A stretch of 64,000 nt of DNA from Exobasidium rhododendri (Eukaryota > Basidiomycota > Exobasidiomycetes > Exobasidiales > Exobasidiaceae). The DNA is taken from NCBI GenBank assembly GCA_026210745.1, contig CP110631.1:1550001-1614000 (forward strand), written 5' to 3'. The notes under the pieces are model-generated. The model had not been told where the DNA came from, ran no database searches, and saw only the letters and a program-made list of their open reading frames with translations. The translations under genes were made by a program, and so were the position numbers. The first letter of the stretch is position 1, and every line of letters begins with the position of its first letter. This document shows, one piece after another, positions 41,562 through 55,000 of the stretch.

Positions 41562-43416
41562 TGTGTGTTACACCTCCCGATTATAGGCGCGGATGTTCAG
41601 TGAATAGCCCACTCCTATGTTGATGGATCGAGTCGAAGAAGTGGATGATGGCTATGCAAGCAGATCACACCCGACGGAGTGAGTGATAGGGTGGAGAAAG
41701 GATGCAGGACTCAATGACACCCTGCAGCAATGCCCGATGGGTGGATGAGACCTTTGATGGAGGGAGTGTCTTGGTGGAGAAGAATGCCGCTGAAGGGTAA
41801 TTATACAGGGACAACTCAAAGACGATCAGTGAGATACCTGTTGATGGTCACGCAATACAACTGGCCCCTCCTCCCAGTCTCCTTAGGAATCAGTACGCTA
41901 TGCCAACTTCGAGCCAAGAAAGGGTGTAATTTTTGGAAAGATTAACTTAGTACCGGCTACGCAATTATTCCTCGCTATCATTGCCCTACACAACGGTGAA
42001 TTTTTATTTAGAATATCTTCTCCCAGGGGGGAGGCTGCCTTACGCTATCTTGGAAATGCAACTATTCAGTCCAGTCTGCAACATGTGAGGGCCACTGTCG
42101 GTCCCTCTTCAAAATACATAATCCGCTCGCTTTGTTTCACTGTTGCCAGGTCCTAAACAACAAAATGAAAAAGAAGCCGACGAAACTTTACCTACCTCGA
42201 TCACAGACGTCTGAGAGTACTTTTTCATCATCTACAGCCAGCCGTCTCCTAAATGTTCATTTAGCTGTCCCCGGCGTAAGTGAAATCGTCTTTTAGAGTT
42301 TGTACCTGCACCAACACTTTCAATAAAGAAACATAGGATAATTAATAGCTGTTGATTACTCAAATGGTTTCGAGTAGATTATTGGAAGAGCACTATGAAA
42401 GCCTTCCCGTATGATGAAATAATTATGAAAAACGAGCTAAGATACTTTCATATCTTGCCCGGAAACATTTCCGTGAAAGAGCAAGGAGAGAGAGAGAGAG
42501 AGGAGAGGAGAGACGACGAGTAGAGATTACTTGGCGAATCGATCACTAAATGAAGGATCCCAGCCGGCACCTCCTTACCACAAGAGGGGGAGGTGGGCGA
42601 GTAGTGGAAGCGCATCAAGTGTACGCTGCGCTGGATTGTCGGACTGCAAGACGCTGCCGTTGCTTGAGCATTGACACCACCCGTCCACCGCTGCAACACT
42701 GATAGTATTGACACCGCCTCTCGTTTCCTTTGCACCTTGCAAAAAAGGGTCCACCCACTTGACCACACCCCGGTCTCCACTATCTGCACTGTCCAGATTA
42801 GAAAGGTGCTGCGTCCGCGTCTAGGCGTTGACGCGCGCCCCTGTGTGGGAGCGATACGGTAATCGGGATCCAGCCAATCCAACAGATTTTGACTAATCGA
42901 GAATGCCTCAAAGCGGGAACACTGCCACAAAACCATCTGTCCAGAATCGCCATGCCCAGAGACCACGAATCCTTGCTATCCTTGAACCGAGAAATGGACC
43001 CCCTGATCGAGGCGTAAATTTTTACCACACTAGGGCAGTCCGACACTAGTGTCTGGTATTTGCACACACACTCACCACACATCTAGGTGTGTTGCGGAAG
43101 GATACAATGATGATTTCAATGCAGAGGAGCGTGATCAGATGATGTATGTATATGTGTGTATACACTTGCGGAGAAACGATTGGTAAGGAACATCGGCATT
43201 TGAGCATGTAGATAGAATCGGAAATGTACAGACAGATAGCCTGTAATATCCAGTATTACTGAGCTCATGACGAGGAGAAGATGGTAAGAACATCTTCACC
43301 AACATTGCGCACATTGTCGAGCGGCGATCAGTAAGAAAATGGGGGAAATTAAGAGATAGAGACATAGATGATGTGAGGACAGGTAAAAGGGACAAGGCAG
43401 GAAAACGAGGGGAGAA
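41562..43416. other. Longest gene-poor stretch of the window
   Basis: About 1.85 kb with no gene I can support. It should include the promoter of the 852-aa gene and the 3' flank of the secreted 648-aa gene. A GA microsatellite lies at 42485-42512. A minus-strand frame of 172 codons (42448-42966) has no family resemblance and skewed composition. No inverted ends or transposase remnants were seen. Confidence 0.5.
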
Positions 43417-45363
43417 TCACTTCTTGTCGAATTGTACCGCGATGATTTGAGCTTCCTTCATCCTCCTTCTGGTCATCCGCTTGTGACCTTTGCTTCCGAA
43501 AGAGCGTCTTTTCAGGAAGCCACTTCCTCCTAATGCGCTTCCAGTAGTGCTGCTGCCGCTGCTACTGCTACCACTATCACCTGTTCCCGTCAGTATGTCG
43601 CCTGCTATGCCTAGACCGGTGGAGAGGAGATTCAATTCAGCCGCTGTTTGTTGCGGGGTCTGAGCCGGAGCAGTGGTTGCAGCGGCGGTGGTATTGTTGG
43701 CTCCACTAGCGACTGCTTGGTTGCTTGCAGCGGTATCGGCGGGTGCAGGACTCGAAGTATTCGCTCCGTTTGCAGCTTCTTGGCCAGTCACCGCACCATC
43801 TTGCGAAGCACCAGCTGTGCCCGCGTCTGTGCCTTGATTGGCAGTGTAAGGGTTATCGTCTGCTTCGCTGGTGCTGAGCGTATTGTCTAAATTGGAATTG
43901 TAACTAGCAGGGGTACTGCCTGTGCTGGATGTACTTTGAACATTCTGATCTTGTCCTCCTTGTTCGTTTGTCGCCGCTGACGTCTGACCGTTGGGGGAGG
44001 CTGTACTACCAGCACGGTTTACAGAGTAAGAGGTTCCACCTTCGTTGGAAGCGCTCTGAGGCTTTTGGCTCTGTACGCCCTGTACGGTCTCCGCTGTCCC
44101 CGTTCGATCATTTGAGGACGCTGCACCTCCGACGTCGTTCATTCCACTTGCTGTCGCAGTGCCCTTACCTCCCTGAACGACCTCTTTATCAGTGGAATCC
44201 CCCTTGTCTGTGCCGTACTTGACGGTTCCTCCGTTCGTCGTTGCAGAAATTTGAGAGTTGGAGTTCGTAGCGGCATTTCCTCCCGCTTGATTCCCAATAC
44301 TACTGCTACTCTCTTGATCGTAATTCGTTCCCGAGGTTGGAGAAGTGGATCCGTTGACGCCAGAGTCTACTCCTTTGGCACCTACGGCATTTGTACTAGC
44401 ACCGGTGTTGCCTTGATTAAAATTACTTGCCACACTGCTGCCGCTCTGACTTGCATTTATCCCCTGACCTGCTGCGTTCGTGCCTTGACCTGCTGCATTC
44501 GCACCTTGACTACCAGTGGTGCCCTCGGATTGTGTTTGCTCTTGTTGACTCACTGATTGTGGTTGTGCGACATTATTCGACGCTCCATTGCTGTACGTCA
44601 CAGGAGTGACAGCATTTACGAAACCCACATTCAGATTATTCGATCCGCCGACTGCTGAATTAGTGGTTGTACCGACAGTCGAAGCGGGGGTATTATTTAC
44701 TGTCTCGCCTGTGGTACCGGCTGTCGTTCCAGCTGTGTTCCCACTTTCATATCCAGTCTCACTGCCAGCATTCGTCTTTCCGGTCGCGGTGCCCGCCGTC
44801 GTACCGCCTGTCGTAGATCCTGTTGTAGAACCGATTCCAGACCCTGCTGTTGATCCTGCAGTAGCTCCTTCCGAAGACTCCGCTCCAGTGCCAGTCGTAG
44901 ATCCAGCTGTAGTGCCGGCCGTTGTTCCGCCTGCGGTAGTCAGTGGTACTGTTGCAATCGTTGCGGGCACAGTGGCTGCTGACGCGGTGGTGGGGTTGGT
45001 CGTTGTATTGGCAGGTAGAGAAGCTTCATACGCTGCAGCAGCTTTCGCACCTTCCGCTCCCAATTTCAATCCTTGACCGACTATGTTTGTGATTCCTCCA
45101 GCTAGACCGAACCCGTTCATTCCCATCATGCCCATCCCATAAAGAGGACTTCTCTTCACTTTCTGTTTATTATTCTTTTCATCTTTTGTTGTTGCGGCTG
45201 TCGGATTAGTGGATTCATCAACGGTAAAAAAAAGGACTCGGTGTGAGTCACTGACGTCGAGCTCATCTTCTGTCCCTTTTGTCGTCTCCGGTGCCGTTTT
45301 GGCTCCGATTCGATCGAAGAGCACAAAGAGCAAGGTACAGAGCAGGATGCATCTTGGCAGCAT
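43417..45363 (-). CDS. Secreted Ser/Thr/Gly-rich repeat protein, 648 aa
   Basis: Unknown function. Single exon. The signal peptide is MLPRCILLCTLLFVLFDRIGA with a likely cut before KTAPET. Near residue 70 a dibasic KVKRSPLYGMGMMG offers a Kex2-type site. The rest is low-complexity: TTAG/GSTTG-like repeats (about 140-220), Gln/Asn/Gly/Ser-rich middle (many SxNxG and QGVQSQ-type units) and Ala/Thr-rich end. The C-terminal 40 residues switch to strongly basic: GFLKRRSFGSKGHKRMTRRR, then MKEAQIIAVQFDKK. No GPI signal and almost no Cys, which separates it from the Cys-framework pair at 12-16 kb. Heavy O-glycosylation and a wall or matrix location are inferred from composition. Confidence 0.8.
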   Translation of the reverse strand: MLPRCILLCTLLFVLFDRIGAKTAPETTKGTEDELDVSDSHRVLFFTVDESTNPTAATTKDEKNNKQKVKRSPLYGMGMMGMNGFGLAGGITNIVGQGLKLGAEGAKAAAAYEASLPANTTTNPTTASAATVPATIATVPLTTAGGTTAGTTAGSTTGTGAESSEGATAGSTAGSGIGSTTGSTTGGTTAGTATGKTNAGSETGYESGNTAGTTAGTTGETVNNTPASTVGTTTNSAVGGSNNLNVGFVNAVTPVTYSNGASNNVAQPQSVSQQEQTQSEGTTGSQGANAAGQGTNAAGQGINASQSGSSVASNFNQGNTGASTNAVGAKGVDSGVNGSTSPTSGTNYDQESSSSIGNQAGGNAATNSNSQISATTNGGTVKYGTDKGDSTDKEVVQGGKGTATASGMNDVGGAASSNDRTGTAETVQGVQSQKPQSASNEGGTSYSVNRAGSTASPNGQTSAATNEQGGQDQNVQSTSSTGSTPASYNSNLDNTLSTSEADDNPYTANQGTDAGTAGASQDGAVTGQEAANGANTSSPAPADTAASNQAVASGANNTTAAATTAPAQTPQQTAAELNLLSTGLGIAGDILTGTGDSGSSSSGSSTTGSALGGSGFLKRRSFGSKGHKRMTRRRMKEAQIIAVQFDKK

Positions 45364-46032
45364 TGTATGCCAGAGAAGCCCTTGTCAAGAAAGGGCAGGG
45401 AGGGGAAATCTGAGGAGAGGAGATGAAGGAAAGAGGCAATACAGTAACGATTGAGATCAGAGCGGAAAGCGAGGAGATATATCCAACTTCATGTGTAGAA
45501 GAGCGAATCGCCCTGACTTCATTCGTCGATCCAGCATTCTACCTATCGCTTGCTCAGACCCTCTTCATCTCTTTTCCTTTCCCTGATATCGAGCTGAGGA
45601 AGAGCCGAAAGGAAGCAAGATCAGGACAGAGATGACTTCAATAAGGTGCACTAATTTGTTTATTTGCTGAAGCGATCCCTTCCCTTGCCCTAGAGACTGC
45701 ACGTAGTGACTGTAAAGCAAGTGTCTCAGTAATCATCTCTCCTCCCACGACTCTGTGCCAACGACTTGGCCGACGATATTTTCCAGCTCTCAGACCCCCT
45801 TCCTCCTCACTCTCAAATTTTAATCTCATCTCTACCTAATTAATTCAGGAGTGCATCTTCGGCGACATTTGAGTCACGCCCTCAGTTCTATTGCGATGCT
45901 TTGATACAGTGGCGCTTTCTGAAGTGTCGTCGATGCAAGGCGCTCATCAAGTATCGACAGCACAAGAGGCAGGAGCGTACGCAGATGCAATGGACTATAA
46001 TTTAATATTATTTTCATCTTCTATTCGATACT
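45364..46032. other. Interval after the HECT-less Tom1 gene
   Basis: About 670 bp between the Tom1 stop and the start of the secreted 648-aa gene, both on the minus strand. It is too short for the missing HECT domain (over 1 kb of coding), and no minus-strand frame in it resembles HECT. It should hold the 648-aa gene promoter. Confidence 0.6.
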
Positions 46033-49000
46033 CTAACCGGAAAACATGGTTGTGAATCCATTTTGGACTTGGGGAAATTGTGCATGGCGATACTGATGGG
46101 ATTCGTGAGCACGCGCACTTGCAGTACCGGGCAGCGCGTTGGTGGCGTTGGCGGCAGCGGCGGCGGCGGAGGAGGAGGAGGATGACGAAAGCTTTGGTCG
46201 GGTCAAGACCCATTCAAGAGCGCGTAAGCTTCTCAAGATCACCGTCTGACTGCTACTTGGACTAGCCAACTTTGTCAAGGCAGGACTTGAGAATCTTTGT
46301 TCTACATTCTTATCTTCTTCTTCTTCCTTCTTCTCGTTCTCCTCTCTTTCTTCCTCGTCTTCTTCCTCTTTGCCGGGTGCAGGCGCGGGTAGTGATTCCA
46401 GAAGGTCATCCAGTTCACTGATCAAAGTCTTACCCGCCATGTTGGCTTCTCGTTGTAGTGCAGAAGTAATCACATCTTGGGCACCTTCGATCGTCGACAA
46501 GTTCGAGGCTACCGCTAGCGTGTTCTGGAATCCTTTCGAGCTGATGCTGATCGACAAAGGCTTCACTACAGACGCCATCCTTTCTTCCGAGATGTGCGGC
46601 GCAGACATTGGTAGTTCCACAAGCGAAGGTGTCACGACGCCTCCTTCCTTCATCACTTCTGCCGGCGGGCCCGTCGCCGTGGTCGTCGCTTCATTTCCTT
46701 CGTCCTTGCCTCCCTTACTGTCCGCTAGAATGGCCAGCCTCTCCCTCTCTTTCACCTCCGCCTTTTCTCTCTCTGCTTCCGCTTTCCTTCTCGCGAGTGT
46801 GATCGACGGCAAAGGTCGGGTGATGGTGTTGAGCAAAGCAATGAGACTGTCGACTAATTGAGCATTTGCGAGGATACTTGGCTTACCTAGCAAGATCAGA
46901 AGGATGTTGATGGGCGCATTACTGGTCGTCTTTTCTTTCTCTTTGCCTTTCACATTCGTGCTGTTGCTGCTACTCTTCTTGAACCATTTCATCAAGCCGA
47001 TGTTACTTGGGTCGTCTTTAAGGAAGTAGTAAGCAGCTTGTTCGTTTGCACTGGTCAATTGAAGCAACGTCTCAATACTTCGAGATGCGATCAAGAAGGG
47101 AGCTTCGTCACCTGCTCTCGAAAGAGGTGCTATGAAAGAGGTGGGTAGGACGTTTCCAGCATTCACACTAGGCGTTGCTGGCGTTGCCGATGCAGAGAGG
47201 CTGCCTTGTTGAAGCGGTGTGTTTGCATTCGCAGAATTAATTCGCTTGGTGGAAGCAGATCGGGTAGGCGTTTGAAGAGAAGACGACTTGTTGATACGAA
47301 CACTCATGTTGTTGTAGCTCTTGTCCACTGCATGACTATCGTTACTTGTGCCTTCTGCCAAAATCATCAAAAGCAGGGTGAGCAACTCGAATCGACTCTT
47401 TGAGTTCTCCGACAGATTGATCAAAACATCACGTAGGCCATTCTGGTTGCTGTTCATTTGCGGGAAGAACAACAATCGAACTAGTGCTGCAATTCCTGCC
47501 TTGTCTAACAACTGAATAGCATCTCTTGGTGGTGTGACCTTCTTGCTTCCGTCTTGATTTACTTCTCCAGGTTCAGCAACGGCACCACCTTGACCAGATC
47601 GAGAAGTTCCTGAGTCAGCATTGGAAGGTAGCACGGCCAGTCCACTTCGATGGCTCTGTAGTCTACGTCGAGTCTCATTCAACTGTCTGCTTGTTCTCTG
47701 CATCTCTTCCACTTCAAGACGAAGAGCAGAAGGCATGTTACTTAAAAAGGTAGCATCCTGTTCCATCAACACTGTTCCACGAGACTCTGGATCCAGCGAA
47801 GCAAGGTAGCCCGCTGCATCGAGATGGGAAGGACCTCTTGAATTTGCTTCCCCTGCCGCACTACCGTCACCGCCTTCCGCTCGACGTTCTTCTCTTCTTC
47901 TTCTTTGATTCTCCACCGCTTCTTGTTGAATCACTTCAGCCCGTAGATCGGGAGGAAGGGCTTCCAAGAACTCGGGGGCGATATTGGAAGAAGTTAAACG
48001 AGCGTTCGATCCGCCAGCAGCCAATGCAGCAGCTGCTTCAGCCGCTCGACGTTCTCGGAAGTGTTGATTGAGCACTTCTTCGCGCATGTCTTCAGGCAAA
48101 GCCTCGAGGAAAGTTGGATCGATACCGCTGTCAGTAATATCGATGACGTTACCGTTGATAGTCGTGGTAACCCGTTCACGAGGAGGGGCTACTGCGTCGA
48201 CTGCAGGCGACAATGTGATAGCAGATGCAGACTCCCCCGCTCCCGTCGTCGTCGTCGTCGTCGTCGTACCTTCACTTGGCTCTGCCGCTGCAATAGCGCG
48301 CCGCTGAGTAGAATCAAGCTCATCAAGACCTTGCTGTAAAGAGTTTAGCTCCAGATTGGCAGGATCGTCGCTGGAAGAGGTTGCCGCCGCGTCCACCAAA
48401 GGCTCGGTCATCTCCACATCGTCGTCAGTAGAGTCAATCAAGCTTTCCGTGTTTGTTTCAGCGACATTTGCTTCACTCTGATCACCTCCTAGTTGGTGGG
48501 AGGCTAGTTCAGCCTCTATGGTCTCGTTAATTCCTCGAGTCATGTCGGCCAGTCGATTGCGAGCGTCTGTGACATCCTGACTCATCTGATCTACCTGATT
48601 GCGACTCGGATCTTCGACTGCGGCTTCCTTTGATGCGCTTGCCTCCTTTGCTTCCTTTTCCTTTCTGCGCTCTTCCTCTAATTGCTCCTTTTTCTTTCGC
48701 GACTCTTCTTGTTTGATCAGATAAGACGGTCGCAGCGCATTCACAATATGTGCTCGCATCATTCGAATTCTGTCGTCCGCTTGAGCGCCAGCAATGATCC
48801 TCATCCCTTCTCCCCATCGGGCCAAGGTCGGCAACGGGTTAAATTCCTGGACGGCGGCGACAAAGTCGATCGGCGTAGGCGATGAAGTCGCACTCGTAGC
48901 AGTACCACCACCGCCTTGAGCTGCGCCCTGACCTGCTCCCCCTTCCCCTCTCTCGGAATGACTGGGTAAAGTTCTGATCTCACGAGATCGGGTCACGCCT

Positions 49001-52000
49001 GGAAGACCTCCGATAGCTCCCATACCTCGAGGCAATGCACCTCCTGCCGTCAGTGAGATCTGAATCGCCTCCCCTGGACCGTTTCCTTGACCTACACCAT
49101 TTCGTTGCAGTAGCGTTTCCAAGATTTGCATAGCACCTCCGTCCATCAAGCCCTCTAGCGATTGAGCAATGTCTTCGTAGGGTGGCATCGGCTGACCGTT
49201 TCGTCTCGTCGTGGCGACATCTGTCAACCTTCTCCTCGAAGGCGATGTTCTGAGCAGGTCATTCTGAGATGGTGACTGAGTTAGTAGGGGATGCGAAGCT
49301 ACATCTTCATTTCCTCCTCTACTATCGGGAAGCATGCCGCCGATCGACCTTGTTCCAATGTAACCCCCTGGAATGGCATCAAAAGGATTCCAGCCCATCC
49401 TCCTTGAGCGAGAGTGTCGATGAGGAGCGGGTCTTTGGCTCAGGAATGCAAACGGACTGATCGTCTCATTCCCTTGATATGCTTGCAAAGACGCTCCGGC
49501 TCCTCGATTGGTAGTAGCATTGACGCCGTTGGTCGTCCAATTCCAGGTAGCTCCAAATCGATCCATGGGAGCGTGATCGTGAAAAAGTTGTCCTTGCATC
49601 GTCGTCAAGTCACCATGCTCAAAGATGCCTTCTAAGACAGACTCTTCTTCTTCTTCATCCATCTCCTCTTCGTCTTCGTCCTCGTCTTCTCCTTCTTCTC
49701 CAATGTACGGGATCTGTGCAGTATCGACGAGCTCGCCTTCGCCTTCCTCGCCTTCAATCTCTTCGTCGTCTCCCATACCTTCTCCGCCGCCCAGCAACAT
49801 ACCACCGGCATGCTGAAACAATCGCTGTGCTTCATCTGGATCACCATCAAGGATGAAGTCGAGTTCACCGTCAATGTCGTGATCTTCCTCTTCATCGTCT
49901 TCCTCCTCGTCGATCCAGGAATGCGCTTCATCTTCGTCATGCGGTGCTTGCGGATCGTGCTCATCGTCTGTGTCGAGATCTTCGTCGCTATCACTGTCGC
50001 TGTCATCATCATCTTCTTCTATGATCTCAACAATGTGCTCCTCGTCGATGTCGTCGTCGTCATCCTCATCGCTAAGGAAAGAGAAAGTGTCAGTAGCCCA
50101 CCTCTTGTCTTCTTTTCCTTTTCTCTCCTCGACGCTGCTCTTAGCGCAAGGAACCACTCACCTATCGTCGGTGTCTCCATCGCTATAGACGACTCCTTCC
50201 ATGCCCTCGTCCATGTCCTCGTCCTCGTCATCGTCTTCGTCGTCGTCGTCATCGTCTTCATCGTAATTGACTTGATTGTCCAGATCGCCAGTGTGCATAC
50301 CGAGACTTGAATTGCGGTAAAAGTCGGGCGTCTCCTCTCGCGCTTCTTCCTCTTCTTGTCCCTCCTCTCCTTCGTCTTCTTCATCGTCCTCTTCTTCCAT
50401 TCCGTCTTCTTGCTCTACCATCTCGTCGTCATTGATCGATTCCAAGTCGTTCATGTTGAAGTCTTCTGCTTCCTGGAACTTGCTTCGCTTGTCGTTCTTT
50501 CGTTCGGCTTTATTCATCTTGATCGCTATCTTTGTCAGATACTCGAGAGGTTTCAGGATCCGATCTAGCAACGACTTCACCATAGGCAGATTCAAGTCCA
50601 CTTCCGCGATTGCACAGGTAAGAACAGTGACAAAGTTCCTCTCGAGCATCGTTTTGGCCATATGAAGAGTCATATCATTCATCGATCGAGTAGAGTTGCT
50701 TCCTGCGCTGGTAATGTTCGGCCTGGCCTTCAATAGTCGATAACAGAGATCAGAAAGGGAGTACAGTCGGCCATATCGCGCTTCGATACTTTCATTAGCC
50801 CGACCGGCGGAAGATGCAGTAGTCGCTTCTTTGATCGCCTTTGCAATTCCATCCAAGACGCTCTTTCGTGCAAAGATGATCTCGTTTCCCACTTCCTTGA
50901 CGTCAGGTGTAATGGCAACGACATCGGAACAAAGAGCCACTAGAGTTGACATGGCCCAATTGGATATCGTCATCAACTTGCGCATCTCTCCCTGCCCTCG
51001 AGACTGGACAAAGCCGATGGGGATCAATTCGGACAGGAAGAAGTTCAGAATCGATCCGTTCTGCTTTGCCTTTGTCGCTTCCTTCTTGCTCGAGGCGGAG
51101 ACGGATTGTGCAGCAACAGCAGAGAGAAGACGCTTCTTTGTGAAATTGAGGAAAGAAGTCTTGCAAGTTTTGTAGGAGGAAAGCAGCTCCGTCAATGACT
51201 GCAGTAGGAAACAAATGTAAAAGAATTTGGCGTCCAGTCCTTCCTCTTGTCCTTCAAGCTTCGTCTGGTCACCGTCTTCTTTATTGGCCATGTCTAGCTT
51301 GCCTGTTCTATCGCGGAACGTCTTCAGCAACTCAGACAGAAGAAACTGCAACACTGCATCAAGTGAAGCGGAAGAAGCGGTCTCATTACCACTCGTGGAC
51401 CCCTTTTCTTTGCTGGAAGTATCGAGCATCTGTTCTTCACTCGCCGCTCCGGGCTTGGTCGGTGAGGGAGGCATAAAGTCCATAGAGTCGTCTGCGCCAA
51501 TTTCCAAAGGTGGAATGAAGCTCCTTCTCGGTTCGCTATTTCCCTCTTCTTCTTCTTGAGCGGTAGGTGCAGCACTCATCGAGGAAGAGAGTGGCTCAGC
51601 TCGAACAGCGTCGGGCAGCTTAAGAATACCTTGATTCTGGGCAGGTTTGTAGTCTACCAACTCTACGTTGCTCTTCATCACATCCAAGAAAAGATCCGGC
51701 TCACGTAGAATCACAGAGGCCAACGATTTAGAGGCGGAAGAGGTGTCCATCACTTTCACTCTGGACTGAGAGAAGAACGATCGTACCTCTTGCGTCATGG
51801 TACTCTGCAACACTTCGACGTTGCTTTCGATGAGATGACGCATGATCAGCACGGCGTACGATCGACAACTTGCCACGTTGTGCAGCTTTTTCATCGTGGA
51901 AAACGGTTGCATCAACAGGGCAAGTCCATCCTTTTCAAGGAAAGTGGCAGCCTGATCAGATCTCCGGGTGAGAATGACGAAAAATCGATACAAAGCCAGC

Positions 52001-55000
52001 AAATCATCTCGCTGCAGCAGAGAAGCTTGCTTGAGTCGTTGAAGACTGTAGTCGAGCAACACAGGTAATTCCTCGGCAAAGATCGATGTTGTTGACATTC
52101 TTGGCAGCTCATGCTCGCTTTTGTCATCCTTGTCGATCATCTTCGTCTCGGGTACAGAGTCCTCTGCTCGGAGCAGAGCGGACAAGACCAGAAGCAGTGA
52201 CGCCATCCATGTAGGCACCTGATCTGCTTCTTTGCCCTGCGACACAGGTACCTCCATCAGGGTGACGAGTGACTGCATCAACTGCTTTGCTCGATCTGAT
52301 GCGCATTGGAGAGTGTTTGTTTGGTCGTTGAAGATCAAAGCCAAGAGGTGCAAGCGCACCGCTACAAAATGCATCTTCTCCCCCCTTGATTCAGATGCAG
52401 CATCTTCAATCGCTTGGAACAAATCTTTCAACTTTTCCAGATCAGAGTAAGAATTTGTGACGACTCGGACGACACTCCTGACCTCGAATACGAGCGACTC
52501 AAACGTGTCACTCAGCTCGAGAGAGCGCGACAAGAGGGTCTGCAAGATCTCTTTTCGTTGCTCCTGTAGCGATTGTGACTCCATTTCAAAGGTGTCTGGA
52601 ATGGACGAGCCGGGTATTTCGTCTTGCTTTTCTTCCTTTGCAGTCTTATCATCTAGGGAAGGGGTGGTCTCGGCCATGGGCGTGTCGCTGTTCAAAGGAT
52701 CGTCCTGCGGAGAAGTCCCTGCGATCATACTACCTGTTGCTTGCCCTTCTGTAATCTCGTTGCTTGCCGTCGAGGTCGCCATTGACTCGATCGCATCGGT
52801 AGCTGGTTCTGATGCTGATTGCTGCTCCGATGTCGTAGTCACGCTGTTGTCGACGGGAGCACTTTCCAACACAGGCACATTGTCTCCAAGTGGATCATCG
52901 CCGCCTTGCATGGCACTGACTACCTCTGGGTGCATCAACAGATACTCGGTAGCCGCACTGAGGTTATTGAGGCATCTTTGCAGTGCTTGTCGAGCTGCCC
53001 TTCTTGGAAAACCCATGTCGGTCAACTGCCTAATCCTCGCTTCATCCACAATCGGATTCACTGCCGAGATCCTCGGTCGAGTACCATTAAAGTCTCCGAG
53101 AGGCGCGCCCATCGCTCTGGCCAAACCAGTGAGAGGATTTGTGGAAGAGCCGCCGGCTTCGCCCAAGGCAGGGAACATGGTCGAAGAGGAGGAAGAAGAC
53201 GTTGCAGTAGCGAGCGCTGTTTCACCTTGACCTTCTGCCAGCTTGAGAATGATGCGCAAGACACTTCGAGCAACACTGAGATTCACGCTCGTAAGCCACT
53301 TCTTGACCCACGTCTCCCGAATGATGGGGACGATTGTCAATCTTAAGTTGACCAAGAAAGCTCGCGGTTCAAAGTACTCCACCGAACTCTTGTCCACGCC
53401 CTCCTTTGACTTTAGGATTTGCGTAGAAGGCGATTCAAGAAGCGGGCCGTGACTTACCATCTTCAAGAGCAGATCCAAGGCCAACTGAAGTCCACCACAT
53501 GCATGAAGAGCGTCGTGACTTGTCGTGGGATCTTTGCTGATCGCACCTTCTGCATTGTATTGGCTTTCCAATTCGTTGCTGAATCGCTCGTAGTCTTTCA
53601 AGATTTCATTTAGACCTCCACTCTTGACGAAGGGTACCAGCACGATAGTCTGGGCATGGATAGCTTGAGAAGAAGATCGATCTTCGTAGAGTAACTTGGC
53701 GACTTGCGTCATCATGATCATCAGAAAATCGCAACTTAAAGCGGTGTCATCGTGCTCCTTCCACACCATGTTCTTGCAAAGTATCTGACCAAGCTGAGAA
53801 GCTGTCAAGGTTGCGAATCTCTTGTGCGATGAGTCGTGTGCTCGCCGTGTAGACAAGAGGCGATTCGTCTCTACAAAGAAGGACCCCAACGCAATCTTGA
53901 CTTGAGAAGCAATGTAACGCAACGCCAGCGTATTCTTGACGAGAGGGTCGCTTGGGTCGTGCGACTCATTTGCCCGCGCGTCCTTTCCCTCCTCCTCGTC
54001 CTTCTTTGGCTCGTGAGGTAGAGGAGCCGTCGATGGGGTAGAAGTAGCGACCTCGTCCTTCCCCTTGTCTTGCGACTTGACAGCCTGGGAAATAGAATGC
54101 GTCGCTGCTTTAAAGAGAACGCTTTCCCAGATCCAAGCTCGTTGAAAATCCCCCAAATCGTTGATCGTCGCTACATCTCGATTGCCCGCCATGATCGACG
54201 GGGTGGTGTTCAGAACTTGGAGCAACGTCGTTGGTGTTTTTGAGCCAGAGTACGTAAAAGTGGGCGCAACATCAGACAAGAGCTGCATTCTGGCATTCAG
54301 CTTGATCAGTTGACGGAATTTCTTGTTACTGCTTGCCAATTCTTCTTCCGAGCTCGGCTTAATCAGCTGATACATGGCAGAAACTTGATCCGTCTGACTC
54401 CAAATCGGCTTTGTTTCCTCTAACGACGTCTTGACCTCTCGAAGTAGTGCGGTGATGACTGTGTTGGGGTTGATCTCGGAGATGAATCGCAAGAGGTGCA
54501 CCATGGAATCCGCCGTCGTCGTTGAGGAGAAATTGAACGACAAGCAGGGCAGATTGTAGAATTGTAGCAGCTTCTCCAGTCCATCTGCACGTAGAAAGTC
54601 TTTGCAATGGTTGGACGATTGGAAAAGCGCTTCGAGAAAGCGTGCGGTGACGTCCATGTAGGAAGCGACGATATTTGGCTCCCTGGAGGAGTCGTCCTTT
54701 CGATGGAAGATGTCAGCTTCGTCCGTAATGACATCTGCTAACACCATACTTTGCTGTGTCGCACTTGTCGTCATTCTTTCCTTGTGGGAAGATGTAGACG
54801 ACAGTGTCCCCCTTCCCTCTGCGTCGTCCTTTGCAGACTCGACTCTGCTCAATCTGTACATGGACACCTTCTCAGTCTCCGGCATCTCATATGCACTGCC
54901 CACCGCTTGAATGGCGCTCAAGACCTGAAAGATACCGTCTTGCACCTTTGGCTTCATACTCGGTTGATGCCGCACCAATTCGTCGATGGAAGAGCCATAG

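Noticed and set aside
42448-42966. Minus-strand open frame of 172 codons in the gene-poor interval
   Set aside because: No motif or family resemblance, composition is unlike the real genes, and it overlaps a GA repeat. Most likely chance.
45638-45829. Possible remnant of the missing HECT domain after the Tom1 stop
   Set aside because: The minus-strand 63-codon frame does not show HECT features, and the interval is too short for the domain.
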